A stretch of 64,000 nt of DNA from Hormiphora californensis. Lineage: Eukaryota; Ctenophora; Tentaculata; Cydippida; Pleurobrachiidae. The notes beneath the pieces were generated by a model that had not been told where the DNA came from, did no database searches, and saw only the letters and a list, made by a program, of their open reading frames with translations. The position numbers and the translations under genes were made by a program. Positions 10,257-21,750 of this stretch are shown in pieces. The stretch's first letter is position 1, and each line of letters begins with the position of its first letter. Location: contig CM035359.1 of assembly GCA_020137815.1 (NCBI GenBank), forward strand, positions 5,437,356-5,501,355, in the 5' to 3' direction.

Positions 10257-13038
10257 ATGAATGAAACGGATTCGAGTGGTATGAATGGAGTACCAACCCG
10301 GGTAGCCCTGGCCTCGACGATGTCCCTTTTTGCGATTGTATCAATTCTCGGAAACTCACTTTTCTGGTTTGCACTTCTCTACGACAAGCGGGTAAGTAAT
10401 ATATTCCGATATCAGCCCCTATAACCTTGTTGAGTAAGAGGTGCTGTTCAACCCCGTACTCGATCTTTGAAACTGAAAAGTGCATATCTTTACGTATCTT
10501 TCATGTGACACACATTTCAGGCGAAGATGATCGGGAACGCCTTTCTTATGAACCTCAGTATATCAGACTTTGTAGTTGGATTGTGGAACATGCCCATTAC
10601 CGTGGTGACTGTGGTAGCAGGGAAATGGCTTCTTGGAGACCTTCTATGTAGCTTCTCAGGTTAGTAATTTATAATTTCACATCTTGGTGCTCCGTCATAT
10701 TGCCCACCCGCACCTAGTGCCGCCCAGAGCGTGGTCTGCAACGTCAAATATGGCATTTTTGCCCCTTTTTTGACGTCGTGGACCATAATTTGGGCGGTGC
10801 TGTGCGGGTCTCCAATATGGCGGAGCACCACTGCGGAAGACTTTGTAGCTTTTTAAAACATTTCGAGTTTTCTGGTCCTTCTTCGCTGACATTCAAAATG
10901 GTACTCTTTTCTGCCTCTCAGCCACCACGCCCAACTGAGTTGTGCTATTTTTGTTTCGTAAAAGGTGACATGTGTCTTATCTTAGCGAGGCGAGAAACTT
11001 TATCAACTTTATCAGGCCATATTTAACTTAACTCAATGCTCATGATCATTAAACATAACTCTCACCTGTCAGGCCAATGCTCTGGCCACAGTTCTCGTGC
11101 GCTCTCCACGTTTGAATGAAATGAGAATAGGGTCAGGTCAATGCTCTGACAGACTCTCACCCACTTAATTATCCAATTATCTAATTATCCAATTATCCCA
11201 GCGTTCGTGGACAATACCATGCTGTTAGTGAGCGTGTGGACGGTGGCCTGGAGTAGCATTGACAAGTTCTACATGGTTGAACATCCCCTTCACTACCACC
11301 GAAATGTCACGTGGGCACGTGTTACCCGGCTTATAGGCAAGTTAAATGTCACGTGGGCACGTGTTACCCGGCTAATAGGCAAATTAATTATCATAAACCT
11401 GCAAATGGTACCCCTTAAAATTTTGATTAATTAATTCCTTGTCCAGTATTATAACTCCCTCCCTCCGGCACAGTTGGTATCTGGCTGGTGGCGTGTCTGT
11501 GCAACGCTCCCCCGCTCCTCCAACTTCAGGAACTCATGTTCCAGTACAGTCCCTACTCATTCAGCTGTGGCCTGAGTTGCCCGCCCAACATATATGGACA
11601 GGTGATATATTTTGATATTTCTTGTATTTAATTCAGGTACAGTAAAATTTTATGTTATGCCAAGACAAAACATTTCGACATAACTCGCCCTAATGATCGT
11701 TTCCTCCGAAAATTATATTTTAGTTCCCTAATTTGGTTGATATATGCCTCGGTTGATATATGTCTCATTATGAGGCTCAATATTCATCAATCGTAGCTCG
11801 ATATGAACTTATTAAGGTATAATTATTCAAAAACAACTATTTTTATCAGATTTACTATCTCATTAAAAAGTTCTTTTATCAGGTCTACTGTCTCGGTTAC
11901 ACGGTGATATTCGTACCCATCCCCCTGATAGTCATCAGCATCTGTTACGTTAGGATATTCACTATCGCTAGAGCCATCTCCAAGAAAGATAAGGTAGGCA
12001 TCTCGGACAATTTCATTATAGATGCCAGCAGAAATATAGATGTTTGTTCTTTACTTTTTGCTTAGGTGCAATTATAATCTCCTATTAAATATTCAGGCAC
12101 GAATGCGCTCCCTGGAGGTTTCTGCGTGTAGTAGACTGGGAACAACAACAACGAACACCGATCATAACAACCTAAACAGACCAGGATCCGACTCCACCCT
12201 GCTGAGACGCCGTCAGAACAAAAGCAATACCATCACAGTCCTTGTCATCATTGGTATGTGCGCTAATTATTCAGTACCAAGTAACCTTTACGATAACTTG
12301 ATGATTTGTGTGAACAACATTGTATCATGTACAATTATATGTAAAACATGTGTGTTGTATATTCAGGTGTCATGATGTCATGTCTAGTTCCTGTCATCTT
12401 GGTTGGATTCATCAGCTTCATTGACAACACCTTTGTCATCAGCCAAGGTAAGGAAGCTTAGAACAATGATACAAACTAACAGCCAACTAAAATATTTGAA
12501 CAGACCGAACCATGACATCAACTACATTTCAGAGTTTTTCGTTGCCTTTCACTGGTTGCTACTGGCTAACAGTGCGGTGAATCCTGTCCTTTATGGAATT
12601 GTGAATCCATTCTTCAGACGGGCCTATCTGAAACTCCTACAACACATCAAAACTACTTTATGGTATGAGATGAATCTAAATTAAATCTTTGGACATGATC
12701 GAGGGTTTGGTTTCCCTTATTTGCATAAAATTTCTGCAAATTTATTTCACAATAATTTCTGACGTCTATATATCAACATATATAGATCATCTCACAGCTT
12801 GTAAAGTACTCAAGGGCCACCTGTGACGCAAGAATCTTGCGGCAAGATGTAATTGATGCATTATATATGTCAAGTTTGAGTTTCGTCTAAAAACTTTGAT
12901 CAAATCAGTGTTGTTCTCAGCGAAATTATGATCCAATCTTTTAATAACTTCTTTCTTTTAAGGTCAAAACTGTGTGGAAAAGTCTCAAAGAAGTGCAGAC
13001 GAGTTACGGCACGGATACGAGATAACGATGTGAAGTGA
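10257..13038 (+). CDS. Class A (rhodopsin-family) G protein-coupled receptor
   Basis: Nine exons join in phase to 363 residues: 10257-10391, 10521-10659, 11202-11336, 11474-11601, 11883-11993, 12097-12253, 12367-12447, 12533-12662 and 12963-13038. All seven helices are visible. TM1 has GNS (G32-N33), TM2 has LSISD (D61), the TM3 cysteine is C88, and D112-K113-F114 stands where DRY is usual. TM4 has IVGIW (W140), TM5 has VPIPL, TM6 has CLVP (P277) in place of CWxP, and TM7 has NPVLY (312-316) followed by FFRRAY. An N-glycosylation site (NET, N2) begins the extracellular N-terminus. A plasma-membrane receptor coupling to G proteins is expected; the ligand cannot be told. Intron 3 uses a GC donor. 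If intron 8 is retained, translation stops at 12684 with a shorter tail. Confidence 0.9.
10694..10824. mobile_element. Fold-back element in GPCR intron 2
   Basis: Imperfect arms CCGTCATATTGCCCACCCGC... and ...GCGGGTCTCCAATATGGCGG enclose inner inverted words GTGCCGCCC/GGGCGGTGC and CAACGTCAAA/TTTGACGTCG. About 130 bp, intronic. Confidence 0.6.
11064..11152. repeat. CCAATGCTCTGAC-family copy in GPCR intron 2
   Basis: Begins CCTGTCAGGCCAATGCTCTG and ends TCAATGCTCTGACAG. It shares the GTTCTCG and ATGAGAATAGGGTCAGG words with the array at 25335-25585. Confidence 0.6.
11302..11385 (+). repeat. 42-bp tandem duplication across the GPCR exon 3 donor
   Basis: Two copies (11302-11343 and 11344-11385) of a 42-bp unit spanning the end of exon 3 and its splice donor. 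The first copy carries AG|GCAAGT, the consensus GC donor; the second has AG|GCAAAT. The duplication length is a multiple of three. Confidence 0.9.
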
Positions 13039-13498
13039 AATCTAGCTGTGAACAACCATGTGAATATTTACAGTGCCAACAACTGAGATTCCAAATATAT
13101 GATTGTTTCAAGAATTATTGGCTAGGATGAGGGATCGAGGGCCAAAATTATTACAGTATACAAATATTATAGCTTCAGAATACCGTAACTAATTATTTTA
13201 TGTGTTTCTTTTTGTCAAGTGGAGTTTCTTCAAGAATCAAGGATAACTTCTTACAGAGTTGTTAGTTGTCGCTTCACTTATAATATCCTAATGGGTTGCG
13301 TGATACACTGTGTCAGATACAGCTTTCACGCCATAATAACGGCCATATTTCAACATTATTTACCCACTAACCAGTTTTTGATAGCGTTCCCTATCGACAC
13401 CGGCCCTCTCTCGACAATTACCCAGTAACAGCTGCACACGAACACCCTCTACCTAGTACCTAGGTTTGCGTAGAGTTTCGTCGACTTGACAACAGAAA

Positions 13499-13577
13499 CC
13501 TTATCTTGGTTACGAAGTCACCCCTAATATTGCATAGAGCTATTATAGCGCGGAGGGGTAATTTCATTACCAAATTT
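13499..13577. mobile_element. Short fold-back element, GGTAA(C/T)GAAATTACCC family
   Basis: GGTTACGAAGTCACCCC on the left and GGGGTAATTTCATTACCAAA on the right; the same termini occur at 50167-50256. Confidence 0.5.
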
Positions 13578-14229
13578 TACACTCGGTGTTGAGCCTCGAT
13601 ATAACGGGCTCGTTGGAGGAAGCCAAATTTCGTGCCTACATTTACAATATAATGATGAACTATTCACAACACATAGTCAGGGTGTGAACTGCATGTCGTG
13701 TTTGCTAGTCGCGAGCGCGCTTGCGAGACAAGCAAACACGTCAAGGTTCATTAACAAGCATGCTGCTCAGTCATTTTAGATTTAATACACAATGTAAGGA
13801 TACCATGTAATAGGTGAGACTCTTGCCGTCACCCTCGTTCAAGTCCCGTGAAAAACGGAGCAGTACACGCAAACTGATGCCCATTTTCCTCGCGTGACCC
13901 CGATTCAGCAGTTTGAGACACCAACTCTTTAGGGGGCCATATCTCAGGAACCAGACAAGATAGGAAAAATCGCCGTCTAACGAGGCGTACAGTTTTTAAT
14001 CTAGTTTACCACTGTACCGGCCGTTTCACTCTCCGACCTAAAACAAAAATCGCAACCCCACAAAACTTCAAAATAATGAAATTCGCATCTCGCATGTCGT
14101 GTTGCATGTCGTGTTGCATGTCGTGTCATGTTATTGACGCGCTCGCGTTCAACTCTCACACAGCAGCTGCAGAACATGGCGGGAAACATCGAGGAGTAGA
14201 GAGAGGGTCGGTGCCGAATCAAATATTTC

Positions 14230-14780
14230 TTGATCTTGATCTACTCCATCTCTCAGCTATCCTACCCCTCATCAACTCGATCTCTCAGCTACCCTACCCC
14301 TCATCTACTCCATCTTTCAGCTACCCTACCCCTCATCTACTCCATCTTTCAGCTACCCTACCCCTTATCTAGTCCATCTCTCAGCTACCCTACTCCTCAT
14401 CTACTCCATCTCTCAGCTTCCCTATTAGGGAAGCATAGAGATGGAAACGATTAGGGTTAGGGAATCCTTATCCATAATCGTTTCCATCTCTATGCTTCCC
14501 TAGCCCTCATCAACTCCATCTTTCAGCTACCCTACCCCTAATCTAGTCCATCTCTCCGCTACCCTACTCCTCATCTACTCCATCTCTCAGCTACCCTACC
14601 TCCCATTTACTCCATCTCTCAGCTACCCTACCTCCCATTTACTACATCTCTCAGCTTCCCTACCTCCCATTTACTCCATCTCTCAGCTTCCCTACCTCCC
14701 ATTTACTCCATCTCTCAGCTACCTTACCTTCCATTTACTCCATCTCTCAGCTTCCCTACCTCCCATTTACTCCATCTCTC
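14230..14780. repeat. Minisatellite, left array (CCATCTCTCAGCTACC orientation)
   Basis: About 17 units of roughly 32 bp with the core ACTCCATCTCTCAGCTACCC. A small separate palindrome interrupts it at about 14422-14503. Confidence 0.9.
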
Positions 14781-14794
14781 AGGGGTAGGAATGT

Positions 14795-16320
14795 TAGGAT
14801 AAATGAGAGATGGAGTAAATGGGAGGTAGGGAAGCTGAGAGATGGAGTAAATGGGAGGTAGGGCAGCTGAGAGATGGAGTAAATGGGAGGTAGGGAAGCT
14901 GAGAGATGGAGTAAATGGGAGGTAGGGATGGAGTAAATGGGAGGTAGGGAAGCTGAGGGATGGAGTAAATGGGAGGTAGGGAAGCTGAGAGATGGAGTGA
15001 ATGGGAGGTAGGTAAGCTGAGAGATGGAGTAAATAAGAGGTAGGGTATCTGAGAGATGGAGTGAATGGGAGGAAGGGTAGCTGAGAGATGGAGTAAATGG
15101 GAGGCAGGGATGGAGTAAATGGGAGGTAGGGAAGCTGAGGGATGGAGTAAATGGGAGGTAGGGAAGCTGAGAGATGGAGTAAATGGGAGGTAGGGTAGCT
15201 GAGAGATGGAGTGAATGGGAGGTAGGGTAGCTGAGAGATGGAGTAAATGGGAGATAGGGAAGCTGAGAGATGGAGTGAATGGGAGGTAGGGAAGCTGAGA
15301 GATGGAGTAAATGGGAGGTAGGTAAGCTGAGAGATGGAGTAAATGGGAGGTAGGGTATCTGAGAGATGGAGTAAATGGCAGGTAGGGAAGCTGAGATATG
15401 GAGTAAATGGGAGGTAGGTAAGCTGAGAGATGGAGTAAATGGGAGGTAGGGAAGCTGAGAGATGGAGTAAATGGGAGGTAGGGATGGAGTAAATGGGAGG
15501 TAGGGAAGCTGAGGGATGGAGTAAATGGGAGGTAGGGAAGCTGAGAGATGGAGTGAATGGGAGGTAGGTAAGCTGAGAGATGGAGTAAATAAGAGGTAGG
15601 GTATCTGAGAGATGGAGTGAATGGGAGGAAGGGTAGCTGAGAGATGGAGTAAATGGGAGGCAGGGATGGAGTAAATGGGAGGTAGGGAAGCTGAGGGATG
15701 GAGTAAATGGGAGGTAGGGAAGCTGAGAGATGGAGTAAATGGGAGGTAGGGTAGCTGAGAGATGGAGTGAATGGGAGGTAGGGTAGCTGAGAGATGGAGT
15801 AAATGGGAGATAGGGAAGCTGAGAGATGGAGTGAATGGGAGGTAGGGAAGCTGAGAGATGGAGTAAATGGGAGGTAGGTAAGCTGAGAGATGGAGTAAAT
15901 GGGAGGTAGGGTATCTGAGAGATGGAGTAAATGGCAGGTAGGGAAGCTGAGATATGGAGTAAATGGGAGGTAGGTAAGCTGAGAGATGGAGTAAATGGGA
16001 GGTAGGGAAGCTGAGAGATGGAGTAAATGGGAGGTAGGGAAGGTAAGCGATGGAGTAAATGGGAGGTAGGGAAGCTGAGAGATGGAGTAAATGGGAGCTA
16101 GGGAAGCTGAGAGATGGAGTAAATGGGAGGTAGGGTAGCTGAGAGATGGAGTAAATGGGAGGTAGGGTAGCTGAGAGATGGAGTAGATGAGGAGTAGGGT
16201 AGCGGAGAGATGGACTAGATTAGGGGTAGGGTAGCTGAAAGATGGAGTAGATGAGGGGTAGGGTAGCTGAGAGATCGAGTTGATGAGGGGTAGGATAGCT
16301 GAGAGATGGAGTAGATCAAG
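14795..16320. repeat. Minisatellite, right array (GGTAGCTGAGAGATGGAG orientation)
   Basis: Nearly 50 units of 32 bp, core GGAGGTAGGGAAGCTGAGAG, with shortened units of about 22 bp. A higher-order duplication of about 556 bp is visible: the variant AAATAAGAGG occurs at 15031 and again at 15587 in the same context. The 561-codon minus-strand ORF is a product of this array. Confidence 0.93.
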
Positions 16321-16674
16321 ATCAAGAAATATTTGATTCGGCACCGACCCTCTCTCTACTCCTCGATGTTTCCCGCCATGTTCTGCAGCTGCTGTGTGAG
16401 AGTTGAACGCGAGCGCGTCAATAACATGACACGACATGCAACACGACATGCAACACGACATGCGAGATGCGAATTTCATTATTTTGAAGTTTTGTGGGGT
16501 TGCGATTTTTGTTTTAGGTCGGAGAGTGAAACGGCCGGTACAGTGGTAAACTAGATTAAAAACTGTACGCCTCGTTAGACGGCGATTTTTCCTATCTTGT
16601 CTGGTTCCTGAGATATGGCCCCCTAAAGAGTTGGTGTCTCAAACTGCTGAATCGGGGTCACGCGAGGAAAATGG

Positions 16675-17467
16675 TAGTAGAGTCGATAACTACATCGACC
16701 TCTCCCAATTGTTCCAGTTTTTGTCACATCTGTTTGGAGCCTCGGCACGACCTCTAAACAGGTGTTACTTTTTCACAAACTGTTTTCATCTTGGTGTAAT
16801 CAGCAGTTGAAATGTTGCTGATCATAACAAAAACCGAACTATTTTTTTTCAACTTGGGGTAAAACCATGGGTGTCAAAAGTTAGCTCTAGGTCCCCTGAG
16901 TAACCATCCGGAGACTCTAAGAGATATTTCAAGCCGTTCTCCTGTAATCATTAATCCCGGTAGAGCACATATTTGAGTATGGACGTACGTGCAATTGCCT
17001 ACAACCTCAACTTTAATGTATAACGTTAATGTGCGTCTCTCTCTTTTCTCCCCCTTGAGAAAGAGTTATCTCGCGCGGCGCAACCGCACGTGCGGTTTTT
17101 CCAAAGAGAGTGAGAGACATACAATAACATGTAAACAGCCTGCCAGCGCTCACGTACGTCCGCATTGTGTTTTTTTCTCCACCGGGATTAATGATTACGG
17201 GAGAACGGCTTGAAATATCTCTTAGAGTCTCCGGATGGTTACTCAGGGGACCTAGAGCTAACTTTTGACACCCATGGTTTTACCCCAAGTTGAAAAAAAA
17301 TAGTTCGGTTTTTGTTATGATCAGCAACATTTCAACTGCTGATTACACCAAGATGAAAACAGTTTGTGAAAAAGTAACACCTGTTTAGAGGTCGTGTCGA
17401 GGCTCCAAACAGATGTGACAAAAACTGGAACAATTGGGAGAGGTCGATGTAGTTATCGACTCTACTA
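16675..17467. mobile_element. 793-bp fold-back element nested in the right arm
   Basis: Begins TAGTAGAGTCGATAACTAC and ends with its exact inverse. Arms of about 290 bp differ at only a few bases, around a unique centre (about 16969-17180). TGG at 16672-16674 and 17468-17470 is a single TGG in the uninterrupted left arm, so a 3-bp target duplication is directly visible. A 3-bp duplication fits PIF/Harbinger among known superfamilies; the assignment is tentative. Confidence 0.87.
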
Positions 17468-17979
17468 TGGGCATCAGTTTGCGTGTACTGCTCCGTTTTT
17501 CACGGGACTTGAACGAGGGTGACGGCAAGAGTCTCACCTATTACATGGTATCCTTACATTGTGTATTAAATCTAAAATGACTGAGCAGCATGCTTGTTAA
17601 TGAACCTTGACGTGTTTGCTTGTCTCGCAAGCGCGCTCGCGACTAGCAAACACGACATGCAGTTCACACCCTGATAGTGTCTAGTGACTGTACCATATTA
17701 ATCACCCTTCACCCATTTCACTCACGATCGACTCTATATCCCAAACCCCCCACCAGCCACCGTTTCACCAGTCACCCTCACCCTAATGTCCTATTCGGTT
17801 TTGTAGTTTTGTAATCGGGAAAGTATTCACGGTATATCGAGTATCAATGTTTTAGTGTTTTACCGTGGACAAAGATTAGCCTAATATCGTATTTCATTTG
17901 AAGATGTAATCAGTTGACTCGAAAAAACACACAGTTGCTATCGTCGTTTTGTTCGGTCTTCACAGCACAGTGTGGCCAT

Positions 17980-18041
17980 CCGCCATAGACACCTGGCGTG
18001 ACCCCCGCACGCGGGGGTTTGCACCAGGTGTCTATGTCACC
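17980..18041. mobile_element. Small hairpin element, CATAGACACCTGGCG family
   Basis: CATAGACACCTGGCGTGACC pairs with the inverse GGTTTGCACCAGGTGTCTATG around a CCCCCGCACGCGGGGG loop. A sister copy lies at 22426-22503. Confidence 0.75.
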
Positions 18042-18335
18042 AACTGAAAGGGTTTGTTTTTCGAGGATTTGGGATTCACCCCACGCCGTCCACATTTTCT
18101 CCCGTATATCAGTATCTCATATAATGACATTTCTCGCCTCTATTCCTTCCCACACCAATTCACTGTCCTTGCAAGAGCTGTTCTGAGTGCTCTATGCACT
18201 ATTTCTTCCACATTCTATTATACATCTCTTTCAGTTCTTCCCTTGGATTTTCAGCGGTTCTCTCGACCTTTTCAGTTATAAAGTTTAAACGAAGAGTAAC
18301 AAGCTATCATGGAGCTGTAACCTCGGTAACGTGCA

Positions 18336-18337
<2 letters not shown>

Positions 18338-18411
<74 letters not shown>

Positions 18412-18492
18412 TCTCTCTCTCTCTCTCTCTCTCTCACACTCTCTCTCTCTCTCTCACTCTCTCTCTCTCACTCTCTCTCTCTCTCCCACTCT
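18338..18492. repeat. (CT)n tract upstream of beta-tubulin
   Basis: A CT repeat with CACT interruptions ending about 140 bp before the TATA box. It could act as a GAGA-type promoter element; that is inference. Confidence 0.93.
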
Positions 18493-18636
18493 TCCCCACT
18501 CTGTGTGTGTGGTGTATCTCAAGCGTGCATGCTCATTAAGAAACTCTCAGGGAGAGAAATCTTTGTAATCACGTGACTGGTGCACCTCGCAAGCAGCACG
18601 CATGCGGTAAACGTTACCCGTAGATACAGTGTGGAG

Positions 18637-20452
<1,816 letters not shown>

Positions 20453-21750
20453 ACTGGAACTCTACACTTCCCGCAATATCATGCAACCCCCAACCACCCC
20501 TCTGGACAAGCCCGGACTCGTGTGTGTGTGTGTGGAATTTAACAACTGAAAACACACATCATACGTCAATGTTAAAAGGACTGTCCGAAATATTAATTTG
20601 TGATCACAGAAAAATGGGTGCCCGTCTCATCCACGGGTGTCATTCGACCAAAATTCTTAGACCACCACAAAATATTGTGTTTTGAACTGTTTCTAAACAG
20701 GAAAACAATCAATCCATCATGACTCATTCACGACCAAATAGATATGTAAACAACTCTCGATTGAACGGGGCCGGGGGAAGGCCAAGGGGGTCTAACCCGG
20801 TTAATCGAGGTTTGACTGTAAGGTGGCACTTGGTAGTTTCTTAGGAGTGCTCATTGAGCTTCATGCCACGTGGTCAAGTGGGAACCAAGGGTGGAGTAAT
20901 AAACATCGATCTACACAGCCGGCCCCGATAGACAACTTCGTTTTAGGACAGGTGCTGGAATCAAGTACTGGTCACGTGACACTATATTGAGGAAATATAG
21001 ATCCCTTGGCCTTTCCGATTGTGTTGGGGAGGATACTGGGAGCTAAAGTTGCTGTATCCAGGTATCCCAGCTCGCCCATTTTCTCGATACAGCGGCACTG
21101 GATCTGAAATGAAAACTGATCTCTTTTGATTGACAGGATCATATGATCACATCACCCTCTCATACCAAGATCTATTATACCTCGAGGGATTTGCAGAGCA
21201 AGTAAATTGGTATAGTTAATAGTAGAAACGAATTTCCATGCGGAATTCATCACGTAGCCCGCCGTGCAGAAATCCATTCATCATCCCAACCATGAAAAAG
21301 GCATGCTATCAGATTCAGTTTTTTGGAACGTGTGGGAGAGAGGGTCCAGAAATCTATAATAATTCTTTTTGAACGCATGTCAAGACAGGTAACTTTTGAT
21401 AAAGTTAATTGAAGTTTGTGGACAAGTTCACAAATTTAATTTGACCTAATTCTTATGATTTCTATGTCCAACAAAACCGGTTATTCAATTTCTTCTCAAA
21501 TAGTTGGCTGTCTAAGTTTGTCCAAAAACTTACTTTCAATTAATTGAGACTACTATCGTCAAGCACATAGATACAACACATGAACTTTATAAATCAAACT
21601 AGGATAAAATAACATGCCACACTCAATATATATATCCAGCAGCATTACAATAAAAATACCAGGAAAGGCCATAAACAATGTTGGTTACCAAGACAACATG
21701 CAAACAATATGGGATGTGATCTTAGGTATAATTATACCCCGTTTAGCGCC
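20453..21750. other. Intergenic region between convergent tubulin and K2P genes
   Basis: Holds the tubulin 3' UTR with a short (GT)n at about 20520 and a possible poly-A signal AATAAA near 20898. A degenerate TCGATT...AATCGAGG inverted repeat ending TTTGACTGTA lies at about 20755-20820. No gene is seen. Confidence 0.5.

Larger units (their letters stand above)
13678..17673. mobile_element. 4-kb fold-back element with minisatellite core
   Basis: Termini CAGGGTGTGAACTGCATGTC and its exact inverse GACATGCAGTTCACACCCTG bound the element. ATAGT directly flanks both ends (13673-13677 and 17674-17678), a likely 5-bp target duplication. The arms are nearly identical from the ends through the start of the minisatellite (left arm about 13678-14380). 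The right arm is interrupted by a second element at 16675-17467. The core is a 32-bp minisatellite that runs head to head, changing orientation near 14790. No transposase is recognisable. The overall structure is that of a fold-back (FB-like) transposon; the superfamily is unknown. Confidence 0.85.

Noticed and set aside
13820-13860. tRNA-like T-arm (GTTCAAGTC with CCCG)
   Set aside because: No acceptor, D or anticodon stem could be folded around it, and it lies in the fold-back arm, with the inverse copy near 17500.
14794-16479. 561-codon ORF on the minus strand
   Set aside because: It is the translation of the 32-bp minisatellite and the fold-back arm; all three phases of the unit are open and no domain is present.
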